Shown here one piece after another: positions 1 through 5,704 of a DNA stretch of 7,065 nucleotides. The stretch comes from an uncultured Enterocloster sp. (GTDB lineage: Bacteria > Bacillota > Clostridia > Lachnospirales > Lachnospiraceae). The position numbers and the translations under genes are program-made. Where the stretch lies: assembly GCA_944382045.1 (NCBI GenBank), contig CALWMT010000139.1:1-7065 (forward strand), in the 5' to 3' direction. Each line of letters starts with the position of its first letter. The stretch's first letter is position 1. The notes under the pieces are model-generated. The model was not told the DNA's origin. It did not search any database and saw only the letters and a list, made by a program, of their open reading frames with translations.

Positions 1-1271
1 ACCACCTGGTCCTTGCCGTATTTCTCCACCACATAGTCGATGACCTCCTGGCGGCGCTCAAAGCAGAAGTCCACGTCGATATCCGGCATGGACACCCGCT
101 CGGGGTTCAAGAACCGCTCGAACAGCAGGTTGTAGCGCACCGGGTCAATATTGGTGATCCCCAAGCAGTAGGAGACCACGCTGCCTGCCGCTGAGCCACG
201 GCCCGGCCCCACCATGATGCCCTTTGACCGGGCGTAATTGATGAAATCCCACACGATGAGGAAATAATCCACATACCCCATGGAGTGGATCACCCCCAGC
301 TCATAGTCCAGGCGGGCCGCCAGGCTGCCGTCATCCTCCGGGTAGCGCCGCGCAAAGCCCTCCCGGCAGAGATGATTCAGGTAGCTCCAGGAGTCAAAAC
401 CCTCAGGCACATCGTACTTGGGGAGCTTTATCACCCCGAACTCGATCTCCACATTGCACCGCTCGGCGATTTTGTGGGTGTTATCCAGGGCCTCAGGGGC
501 GTATGGAAAGAGGGCGCGCATCTCCTCCTCGGACTTGCAGTAATACTGTCCGCCCTCGTAGCGCATCCGGTCCTGATCCGACACCTTCTTGCCTGTCTGG
601 ATGCAGAGCAGGATATCGTGGGCCTGGGCATCCTCCGCGTAGGTGTAGTGGATGTCGTTGGTGGCCACAAGCGCAATCCCTGTGTCCTGGCTCAAGCGCA
701 GAAGCCCCTGGTTCACCATCCGCTGCTCCGGCATGCCGTGGTCCTGGAGCTCCAGGAAGAAATTTCCCTCTCCGAAGATCCCCCGGTACTTTTCCGCAGA
801 GCGCTTGGCCTCCTCGTACATGCCACGGGCCAGGTACCGCTGCACCTCCCCGGCCAGGCAGGCGCTCAGGGCGATAATTCCCTCGTGGTATGTCTCCAGC
901 ACCTCATAGTCCACCCGGGGCTTGTAGTAGAAGCCATCCACAAAGCCCCGGCTCACCAGCTTCATGAGGTTTTCATAGCCCTTATTGTTCTCCGCCAGAA
1001 GCACCAGGTGATAGTACCGGTCCTCCCCGCTCACCTTCTCCCGGTCAAACCGGGAGCCCGGCGCCACATAGACCTCGCAGCCTAAGATGGGCTTGATGCC
1101 TGCCTCTCTGGCCGCCTTGTAGAAGTCAATCACCCCGTACATGACCCCGTGGTCCGTGATGGCCAGGCTGTCCATGCCCAGCTCCTTCGCCCGGGCCGTG
1201 AGCTCTCCGATCTTGGAGGAGCCGTCAAGCAGGCTGTACTCCGTATGCACATGCAGATGTGTAAATGCCAT
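1..1271 (-). CDS. dnaE: DNA polymerase III alpha subunit DnaE, N-terminal part (3' end beyond window)
   Basis: DnaE-type replicative polymerase, which adds nucleotides to primed template in the cytoplasmic replisome. In many Firmicutes it works beside PolC. The window shows 423 codons from the start without a break; the family is usually over 1,100 residues, so most of the gene lies beyond position 1. Residues 5-17 (HLHVHTEYSLLDG) and ITDHG at 38-42 form the N-terminal PHP domain, whose metal-binding His/Asp residues look intact, unlike the degenerate PHP of E. coli. ALSACLAGEV and ATNDIHY are further PHP motifs. GPGRGSAAGS and then PDIDVDF (about 396-402) are the start of the palm; D397 and D399 match two of the three catalytic aspartates, and the third is outside the window. 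The ATG at 1271 is preceded by a GAGGA-type ribosome binding site six bases upstream. A terminator separates it from the HPr gene, so it may have its own promoter. Confidence 0.96.
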   Translation of the reverse strand, partial: MAFTHLHVHTEYSLLDGSSKIGELTARAKELGMDSLAITDHGVMYGVIDFYKAAREAGIKPILGCEVYVAPGSRFDREKVSGEDRYYHLVLLAENNKGYENLMKLVSRGFVDGFYYKPRVDYEVLETYHEGIIALSACLAGEVQRYLARGMYEEAKRSAEKYRGIFGEGNFFLELQDHGMPEQRMVNQGLLRLSQDTGIALVATNDIHYTYAEDAQAHDILLCIQTGKKVSDQDRMRYEGGQYYCKSEEEMRALFPYAPEALDNTHKIAERCNVEIEFGVIKLPKYDVPEGFDSWSYLNHLCREGFARRYPEDDGSLAARLDYELGVIHSMGYVDYFLIVWDFINYARSKGIMVGPGRGSAAGSVVSYCLGITNIDPVRYNLLFERFLNPERVSMPDIDVDFCFERRQEVIDYVVEKYGKDQV

Positions 1272-1367
1272 ATGTCTTCCTCTCCGTGTCTGCCCCTTTA
1301 GAGCGTATGCAGCGGTTCAGAGCGGCCCCTGCTTATCCGCCTCCAAACCGCTTGGGGCCTGTTAAGA
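1272..1367 (-). other. dnaE 5' leader with crossing complementary segments
   Basis: Stretch between the U-tract terminator and the dnaE start. I see no convincing sigma-A promoter here, though one would be expected if the terminator is efficient. On the minus-strand RNA, GGCCCC (1359-1354) can pair with GGGGCC (1329-1324), and AGCGGUU (1352-1346) can pair with AACCGCU (1317-1311). The order a-b-a'-b' means the two helices would cross as an H-type pseudoknot or exclude each other. The stems are only 6 and 7 bp in GC-rich sequence, so chance is possible. Confidence 0.3.
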
Positions 1368-1419
1368 AAAAAGACGGAACAGCTGTCTCCAGCCTTTCAG
1401 CCGCCTGTCCCATCTTTTT
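1368..1419 (-). terminator. Rho-independent terminator after the HPr gene
   Basis: On the minus-strand RNA, AAAAAGAUGGGACAG (1419-1405) pairs over 15 bp with CUGUUCCGUCUUUUU (1382-1368), with two G-U wobbles. The 3' arm runs into the U-tract UUUUUU, then CUUAAC. The loop of 22 nt may fold further. The two wobbles become C-A mismatches in the opposite strand's RNA, so the structure is best formed by the minus transcript. The A-rich 5' arm also gives a T-run in the plus direction, so weak bidirectional activity is possible. It would end the hprK-to-HPr operon before dnaE. Confidence 0.75.
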
Positions 1420-1426
1420 ATCTGCT

Positions 1427-1454
1427 GCGGCAGCTCAGACAACTGAGCTGCCGC
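1427..1454 (-). other. Perfect 12-bp stem-loop downstream of the HPr gene
   Basis: GCGGCAGCTCAG (1427-1438) and its exact complement (1443-1454) enclose a 4-nt loop, 34 bases after the HPr stop codon. No U-run follows directly in the minus direction (AGCAGATAAAAAG follows), so it is not a classical terminator alone. It sits just upstream of the U-tract terminator and may be a 3'-end stabiliser or a tandem terminator component. A small quasi-palindrome, TTTTGC-A-GCAAAA, lies at 1466-1478 between it and the HPr stop. Confidence 0.6.
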
Positions 1455-1488
1455 CATCTATTTGATTTTGCAGCAAAACGCATTCCGC

Positions 1489-1743
1489 CTACTGGTTTGT
1501 CAGATACTTCTCAATCTGGGCAACCGCCTGCTCCTCGTCTGTTCCGTCTGCCTCCACCTTGATCATGCCTCCGGCAGCCAATCCCAGGGTCATCATGCCC
1601 ATAATGCTCTTTGCATTTACCCGTTTCCCGTCTGTCTCCAGATAGATCTTGCTCTCATACTGGCTCGCGGTCTGAACCAGCATCGCTGCCGGTCTGGCCT
1701 CCAGTCCGGATGGTAACTCCACTCTTACGCATTTCTTTAACAT
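1489..1743 (-). CDS. crh: HPr-family protein, Crh-like (Glu at position 15, Ser46 kept)
   Basis: Small HPr-fold protein of 84 residues, close to the 85-88 usual for HPr and Crh. HPr carries phosphate in the PTS through His15 and is phosphorylated by HprK on Ser46, after which it acts as a CcpA corepressor. Here the active-site loop reads GLEARPAA, so residue 15 is Glu (GAG, 1701-1699) instead of His, while R17 and P18 are kept. VNAKSIMG places Ser46 exactly, in the motif HprK recognises. PTS phosphotransfer through residue 15 is therefore not expected, as with Bacillus Crh, which has Gln15; a regulatory role is inferred. An in-frame ATG at 1758 lies upstream of the AGGAGG sequence, so the ATG at 1743 is chosen. 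The first 89 bases overlap the 3' end of whiA in another frame. Co-location with hprK supports it as an HprK substrate. It could be labelled simply HPr family. Confidence 0.92.
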   Translation of the reverse strand: MLKKCVRVELPSGLEARPAAMLVQTASQYESKIYLETDGKRVNAKSIMGMMTLGLAAGGMIKVEADGTDEEQAVAQIEKYLTNQ

Positions 1744-2713
1744 AATAATCCTCCTCATTCTGTCGCAAATCCTCTGCCATAGCGCTCAGCTTCCTCAGCC
1801 TGTGGTTCACACCTGACTTTCCCACCGCTGGATTCAAGGCTTCCCCCAGCTCCTTTAAGGTGGCGTCCGGCTTCATCAGACGCACCCTGGCAATCTCACG
1901 CAGGTTATCAGGCAGGGCCTCCAGGCCAATGGTGTCCCTGATATACTCTATATCACCGGTCTGCTTGACCGCAGCTGACACCGTCTTGTTGATATTGGCT
2001 GTCTCACAGTTCACCTGGCGGTTTACATTTCCCCGCATCTCCTTCAAAATACGGATATTCTCAAACTCCATGAGTGCCTGGGGGGCATCCATGAGCCGAA
2101 GAACCTCCACAATCTGATCCCCCTCCTTGAGGTATACCACATAATACCGCTTGCGCAGAACTATCTTAGCCTCAATTGCAAAGGATGCCAGAAGGCCCTG
2201 AATCTGCTCCGCCTTCTCCATGGAAGCGCAGACAATCTCCAGGTGATAAAATTTCTCCGGATCGCTGATGGAACCAGATGCCAGGAAAGCCCCTCGGATG
2301 AAAGCCCGTCTGCAGCAGGAATTCTGGACGATCAGATTCCTGGTCAGGGAGAGCTCCTCACTTATCTCTCCGCTGGCATCCAGAAGCTTGGACGCCTGAA
2401 GAACCTTTAAGGCATCCTGGTGCTCCGCCACCGTTATCACGTATGTCCGGCCTCCGGACAGCTTCCTGCCCTGCCGAATAGAAACGTCCGTCTTTATATT
2501 AAATGTTTTTCCTAATAATGTAAAGTATTTTCTTGCAACTGCCCCATTTTCCGTCTGAATTTCGATGGAAAAGCGGTCAGAAGCAGAAATCCTCACCTTT
2601 CCGCACATGCTTAAGACCGCCGCTGTCTCTGCAATCTGGCAATGGCGGGCCGTATCCACATGCCGGGCCAGCTCCTCCTTTACCCTGGCTGAAAAAGACA
2701 TCTTATGCTCCAC
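1655..2713 (-). CDS. whiA: WhiA, DNA-binding regulator/cell division protein
   Basis: WhiA joins a LAGLIDADG homing-endonuclease-like fold lacking nuclease function to a C-terminal helix-turn-helix domain. In actinomycetes it controls sporulation septation genes; in Bacillus it affects division and chromosome segregation. Visible are the N-terminal FSARVKEELARH, the central CCRRAFIRGAFLASGSIS (133-150), YVVYLKEGDQI, RGNVNRQVNCETANINKT (227-244), and the recognition-helix region GKSGVNHRLRKLSAMAEDL (298-316). The start is a GTG, giving MEHKMSFS; AGGAGG lies five bases before it, whereas the internal ATG at 2701, nearer the usual family start MSFS, is 17 bases from that site. The usual family end is near residue 317. 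This protein runs about 35 residues further in a Gly/Ser/Asp-rich tail that reads through the ribosome binding site and first 89 bases of the HPr gene. RapZ ends 15 bases upstream. Confidence 0.95.
   Translation of the reverse strand: MEHKMSFSARVKEELARHVDTARHCQIAETAAVLSMCGKVRISASDRFSIEIQTENGAVARKYFTLLGKTFNIKTDVSIRQGRKLSGGRTYVITVAEHQDALKVLQASKLLDASGEISEELSLTRNLIVQNSCCRRAFIRGAFLASGSISDPEKFYHLEIVCASMEKAEQIQGLLASFAIEAKIVLRKRYYVVYLKEGDQIVEVLRLMDAPQALMEFENIRILKEMRGNVNRQVNCETANINKTVSAAVKQTGDIEYIRDTIGLEALPDNLREIARVRLMKPDATLKELGEALNPAVGKSGVNHRLRKLSAMAEDLRQNEEDYYVKEMRKSGVTIRTGGQTGSDAGSDREPV
1750..1755 (-). promoter_or_regulatory. Ribosome binding site of the HPr-like gene, inside whiA
   Basis: AGGAGG six bases before the ATG at 1743. 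It decides the start: the in-frame ATG at 1758 lies upstream of this site. The site is also coding sequence of whiA, where it encodes part of NEED at residues 319-322. Confidence 0.85.
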
Positions 2714-2718
2714 ATCTG

Positions 2719-2724
2719 CCTCCT
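2719..2724 (-). promoter_or_regulatory. Ribosome binding site of whiA supporting a GTG start
   Basis: AGGAGG with a 5-base spacer to GTG at 2713. An ATG at 2715 is out of frame, and the in-frame ATG at 2701 is too far away for this site, so GTG is favoured. Confidence 0.75.
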
Positions 2725-2728
2725 GTCC

Positions 2729-3583
2729 TCAGCGGCCTATGTCCCTGTGCTCCAGCCGGATTCCATACTCGTTCCCCTCCCGCAGATGCGCGTACAGCTC
2801 CCTTGCAATCGTGACAGAGCGGTGCCTTCCTCCTGTACATCCCACTGCGATTACCAGCTGATTCTTCCCCTCACTTATGTAGTTTGGGATCAAGAAATCG
2901 ATCAGATCGTACAATTTCTTGAGGAATTCCTCGGCTGTGCCTCCCTGCTTTACATAGCCTTGGATCCGATCATCCTCCCCGGTAAGCGGGCGAAGCTCCT
3001 CCACGTAATAGGGATTTGGAAGAAAACGCACGTCAAATACCAGGTCTCCGTCCTGGGGGATCCCATACTTAAAGCCAAAGGAGAGGACCGTAATAAACAT
3101 GCTTCGAAAGGCCTGATTCTTGATGAAGATTTTCTCCAGCTCCTGACGCAGCTCCCGTGTAAGAAGGCGGCTGGTGTCAATAATGTAGTCCGCATCCCTG
3201 CGCAAAAACGCAAGCCGCTCTCTCTCCTTGGCGATTCCCTGGTCAACGCGGCCTCTCCCCGCCAGCGGGTGGCTGCGCCGGGTCTCCTTATAGCGCTTGA
3301 TCAGCGCCTCATCGCTGGCGTCCAGAAACAGCACCTTAAAGTCCAGCTCCCGCTCCCGCCAGCCCTTCAGGATGGAATCCAGCGCTTCCAGCTCCTCTCC
3401 GCCCCGGATATCAATTCCCAGGGCCGCCTGGTCGATGCCTCTGCCCCCTGCTGCCAGCTGAATAAATTTGTCCGCCAGAGGAATCGGAAGATTATCCACA
3501 CAATAAAATCCCATATCCTCCAGCATCTTTAAAGCAATGGTCTTCCCGGCTCCCGACATCCCGGTAACAATCACTAATTTCAT
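2729..3583 (-). CDS. rapZ: RapZ/YvcJ family nucleotide-binding protein
   Basis: P-loop protein of 284 residues, full length for the family. In E. coli RapZ senses glucosamine-6-phosphate and controls decay of the GlmZ small RNA. In Bacillus the orthologue YvcJ binds and hydrolyses nucleotides and its role is less clear; GlmZ is not known in Firmicutes, so an RNA-adapter role here is uncertain. The Walker A motif is GMSGAGKT at 8-15, a Walker B-like strand is VLFLDAS at 84-90, and the C-terminal domain carries SFGFKYGIP (168-176), DVRFLPNPYY (184-193) and GCTGGRHRSV (248-257), a family signature likely to bind phosphorylated ligands. The ATG at 3583 overlaps the murB stop as ATGA, with AGGAG at 3593-3589, so translational coupling is likely. 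Sharing an operon with murB fits a link to amino-sugar and cell-wall supply. Confidence 0.96.
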   Translation of the reverse strand: MKLVIVTGMSGAGKTIALKMLEDMGFYCVDNLPIPLADKFIQLAAGGRGIDQAALGIDIRGGEELEALDSILKGWRERELDFKVLFLDASDEALIKRYKETRRSHPLAGRGRVDQGIAKERERLAFLRRDADYIIDTSRLLTRELRQELEKIFIKNQAFRSMFITVLSFGFKYGIPQDGDLVFDVRFLPNPYYVEELRPLTGEDDRIQGYVKQGGTAEEFLKKLYDLIDFLIPNYISEGKNQLVIAVGCTGGRHRSVTIARELYAHLREGNEYGIRLEHRDIGR

Positions 3584-4551
3584 TCTGTCTCCTGCTCCTT
3601 TGGCTCTCCGTCCCTGTCCATTCCGCCGCCTGGGCCTTCGAAATTTCCCAGCCGCTTGACCTCCAGCTCCAGCTCCACGCCAAAGGCCTCCTTCACCCTT
3701 TTTCTCACCTGGTCACAGAGGGACAGCACATCCGCCGCAGTGGCATTCTCCCGGTTTATCACAAAGCCGCAGTGCTTTTCCGACACCTGCGCCCCGCCCA
3801 CTGTAAATCCCCGCAGCCCCGCGTCATCGATGAGCTTTCCCGCAAAGTAACCTGCCGGGCGCTTGAAGGTGCTTCCTGCGCTCGGGTACTCAAGCGGCTG
3901 CTTATCTCTGCGCTTGGCGGAGAGCTCCTCCATCTCCCGGCGGATCCTCTCCCGGCTGCCGGGCACAAGCTCCAGCTCGGCCTCCAGCACGATATAGCCC
4001 TTCTTTGGAATCACGCTTGTGCGGTATCCCAGCTCCAGGGCATCCGCCTCCAGGGTCATCACCTGGCCCTCCATCGTCATCACTCTGACCCTGCGCACCA
4101 CATCCTTCATTTCTCTGCCATAGGCACCTGCATTCATCACCAGAGCGCCGCCCACTGTGCCGGGAATCCCACAGGCAAATTCAAGGCCCGCAAGGGATGC
4201 GTCCAGGGCCGCCCGGGATGCTTTGGGGAGCAGAAGTCCGGCTCCTGCCCGCAGACGTGTTCCCTCCGCCTCGCAGACATTCCAGTTCTCCTCCATGGAG
4301 ATAACCACTCCCTCATAGCCGCTGTCGCTGACCAAAAGGTTGCTTCCATTTCCAAGAACTGCCCAGGGAATCTCCTGCTCCCTGCAGAAGCAGACAAGCG
4401 CGGCGAGATCTCTCTCATCCCCAGGACATGCAAACACCCGGGCCGGCCCTCCGATGCGGAAGGTCGTATGGCGGCTCATCGGCTCCATTCGCAGGCAGCG
4501 GGATTTTTCCGATCGGAGCAGTGCGGTAACTGCCTGGTCAAAATCAATCAT
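3580..4551 (-). CDS. murB: UDP-N-acetylenolpyruvoylglucosamine reductase MurB
   Basis: FAD enzyme that reduces UDP-GlcNAc-enolpyruvate with NADPH to UDP-MurNAc in the cytoplasm, the second committed step of peptidoglycan precursor synthesis. The 323 residues show the FAD-binding segments TFRIGGPA (30-37), VLGNGSNLLVSD (65-76) and GIPGTVGGALVMNAGAYG (128-145), then GYRTS with R177. PSAGSTFKRP carries S227, the expected proton donor, and E297 in LELEVKRLG is the expected catalytic Glu near the C terminus. The layout fits the shorter type II MurB common in Gram-positives. The ATG at 4551 has AGGAGG six bases upstream and follows the hprK stop by 13 bases. After LG at 301-302 there is a polar tail of 21 residues, GGGMDRDGEPKEQETE at its end, which spans the rapZ ribosome binding site; it is probably not catalytic. 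Confidence 0.97.
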   Translation of the reverse strand: MIDFDQAVTALLRSEKSRCLRMEPMSRHTTFRIGGPARVFACPGDERDLAALVCFCREQEIPWAVLGNGSNLLVSDSGYEGVVISMEENWNVCEAEGTRLRAGAGLLLPKASRAALDASLAGLEFACGIPGTVGGALVMNAGAYGREMKDVVRRVRVMTMEGQVMTLEADALELGYRTSVIPKKGYIVLEAELELVPGSRERIRREMEELSAKRRDKQPLEYPSAGSTFKRPAGYFAGKLIDDAGLRGFTVGGAQVSEKHCGFVINRENATAADVLSLCDQVRKRVKEAFGVELELEVKRLGNFEGPGGGMDRDGEPKEQETE

Positions 4552-4564
4552 CCATTTCCTCCTG

Positions 4565-5503
4565 TCAGCCCTCCTGAGGCTTAATATTTCCCAGATTTGC
4601 CTGTACCCGGTTGTAGAGCTCCTTGGCCGCGTTGTAGCCCATCTTCTTCTGGCGGTAGTTCACGGCCGCGGACTCCACGATGATGGCCAGGTTCCGGCCC
4701 GGACGAATGGGGATGGTGTGGCAGACAACCTGGTTGCCCAGAAACTCCGTGTACTGGTCCTCCAGGCCCAGCCGGTCATACTCCTTATCCCGGCTCCAGT
4801 CCTCCAGCTTGATCACCATATCGATGGATTGGGTGTCCTTCACGCTCTCCACGCCGAAGAGGGTCTTCACGTCAATAATCCCTATGCCCCTAAGCTCAAT
4901 AAAATGCTTGGTAATATCCGGAGCGCTTCCGATAAGCGTCTCGTCGCTGACCCGGCGGATCTCCACCACATCGTCCGTGACCAGACGGTGGCCCCGCTTG
5001 ATGAGCTCCAGGGCCGCCTCGCTCTTTCCTATGCCGCTCTCGCCCATAATCAGCACGCCCTCGCCGTACACATCGATGAGCACCCCGTGGATGCTGATGC
5101 AGGGGGCCAGCTTTACATTGAGCCAGCGGATCACCTCAGCCATCAGGGCGGAGGTCGTCTTGTCCGACACCAGGCAGGGAACCCCATAATAATTGCAGAA
5201 TTCCAGCATATCCTCGTCCGGCATCTGGCTGCGGCTGAACACCAGGCAGGGGATCTGGCTGGAGATCAGCTTGTCGTAGATCGCACGCTTTCTCTCCGTG
5301 TCAAGGGTGCTGATATAGGCCTGCTCCACATATCCGATGATCTGCACCCGCTCCCGGTCGAAGTGGTCAAAAAATCCGGTGAGCTGCAGAGCGGGCCGGT
5401 TCACATCCGGATGGGTGAGGACAATCTTGTCCGTGTCGATATCCGGTGTGGTATTTTGCAGCTTCAATTTGTCAATCAGTTCCGTAATGGTTACTCCATG
5501 CAT
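4565..5503 (-). CDS. hprK: HPr kinase/phosphorylase HprK
   Basis: Bifunctional enzyme that phosphorylates Ser46 of HPr or Crh with ATP or pyrophosphate and removes that phosphate by phosphorolysis, thereby setting CcpA-dependent catabolite repression. The 312-residue length is normal. An N-terminal domain (about 1-130) has RPALQLTGFF and RERVQIIGYVE. The kinase domain has IHGV with H139, Walker A GESGIGKS at 154-161, VTDDVVEIR with D177/D178, the family signature FIELRGIGIIDV at 201-212, and IPIRPGRNLAIIVE at 264-277. The ATG at 5503 is chosen because AGGAGG lies seven bases upstream and the product then matches the family start. An in-frame ORF extends back to 5584, but that part reads through the repeat region and is unlike HprK. 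murB follows by 13 bases. The upstream DNA carries hairpins that could affect hprK expression. A likely substrate is encoded in the same operon. Confidence 0.97.
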   Translation of the reverse strand: MHGVTITELIDKLKLQNTTPDIDTDKIVLTHPDVNRPALQLTGFFDHFDRERVQIIGYVEQAYISTLDTERKRAIYDKLISSQIPCLVFSRSQMPDEDMLEFCNYYGVPCLVSDKTTSALMAEVIRWLNVKLAPCISIHGVLIDVYGEGVLIMGESGIGKSEAALELIKRGHRLVTDDVVEIRRVSDETLIGSAPDITKHFIELRGIGIIDVKTLFGVESVKDTQSIDMVIKLEDWSRDKEYDRLGLEDQYTEFLGNQVVCHTIPIRPGRNLAIIVESAAVNYRQKKMGYNAAKELYNRVQANLGNIKPQEG

Positions 5504-5510
5504 GGCATCT

Positions 5511-5516
5511 CCTCCT
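5511..5516 (-). promoter_or_regulatory. Ribosome binding site of hprK
   Basis: AGGAGG seven bases before the ATG at 5503. An out-of-frame ATG at 5508 ends after five codons (ATG CCA TGC ATG GAG TAA). The site lies only six bases downstream of the arm at 5538-5523 that can form a hairpin with the repeat element, so its accessibility may depend on how that RNA folds. Confidence 0.85.
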
Positions 5517-5522
5517 AAATCG

Positions 5523-5566
5523 CCGCCGTTTGAGCTGTCGGGCAATTGTAACAGTTCAGACGGCGG
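5523..5566. repeat. Third, degenerate copy of the terminal repeat forming a hairpin with the element's end
   Basis: Positions 5523-5538 match the element's arm at 5703-5718 in 14 of 16 bases and in the same orientation, so they are an inverted partner of the arm at 5551-5566 with a 12-nt loop. In minus-strand RNA the stem has two A-C mismatches; in plus-strand RNA both become G-U wobbles. This arm lies directly upstream of the hprK ribosome binding site and outside the perfect 20-bp repeat pair. Confidence 0.7.
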
Positions 5567-5568
5567 GC

Positions 5569-5584
5569 ATACCCCAAAGGGCAC
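5569..5584 (-). other. Small hairpin in the element
   Basis: Minus-strand RNA GUGCCC (5584-5579) can pair with GGGUAU (5574-5569) around a 4-nt loop. Two of six pairs are G-U and exist only in the minus-strand RNA. It is weak by itself. Confidence 0.35.
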
Positions 5585-5589
5585 CTAGT

Positions 5590-5620
5590 CTTCTTGCCCG
5601 GCCAAAGGCCGGACAAGAAG
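5590..5620 (-). repeat. Hairpin in the element, 14-bp stem with 3-nt loop
   Basis: Arms 5590-5603 and 5607-5620 (CTTCTTG.CCGGCC type) pair around AAA/TTT. The one non-complementary position (5597/5613) is a G-U wobble in minus-strand RNA but C-A in plus-strand RNA, which favours function or origin as minus-strand RNA. No U-tract follows, so it is not a standard terminator. Confidence 0.75.
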
Positions 5621-5640
5621 CATCGGATGTCCATCCGATG
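5621..5640. repeat. Hairpin in the element, CATCGGATG inverted repeat
   Basis: CATCGGATG (5621-5629) and its exact complement (5632-5640) are separated by two bases, giving about eight pairs with a 4-nt loop. It touches the neighbouring hairpins on both sides. Confidence 0.75.
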
Positions 5641-5704
5641 GGTAAACAGGGGCAAAACCATGTTTACAAGCAAGCTTGACACCTGCTTTTGCCCCTGTTT
5701 ACCC
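5640..5704. repeat. Long hairpin in the element, perfect 18-bp stem
   Basis: GGGTAAACAGGGGCAAAA at 5640-5657 is perfectly complementary to 5687-5704, with a 29-nt loop. The outer three bases (5702-5704) are shared with the terminal repeat. The loop carries another TGTTTAC copy (5661-5667) and a small CAAGC-AA-GCTTG repeat (5668-5679). Confidence 0.8.

Noticed and set aside
1466..1478. TTTTGC-A-GCAAAA palindrome as a CcpA (cre) site
   Set aside because: It fits the catabolite operator consensus poorly and lies downstream of the HPr gene inside a 3' untranslated region.
4340..5518. 392-codon open frame on the plus strand opposite hprK and the start of murB
   Set aside because: It lies antisense to well-supported HprK and MurB coding sequence, has a repetitive His/Leu/Ala-rich composition typical of the reverse frame of a GC-biased gene, and resembles no family I know.
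5504..5584. N-terminal extension of HprK from an ATG at 5584
   Set aside because: The extra 27 residues come from the repeat region, have no counterpart in HprK proteins, and lack a ribosome binding site; the ATG at 5503 has AGGAGG at proper spacing.
5586..5704. Element hairpins as rho-independent terminators
   Set aside because: The stems are strong but none is followed by a U-tract on either strand.
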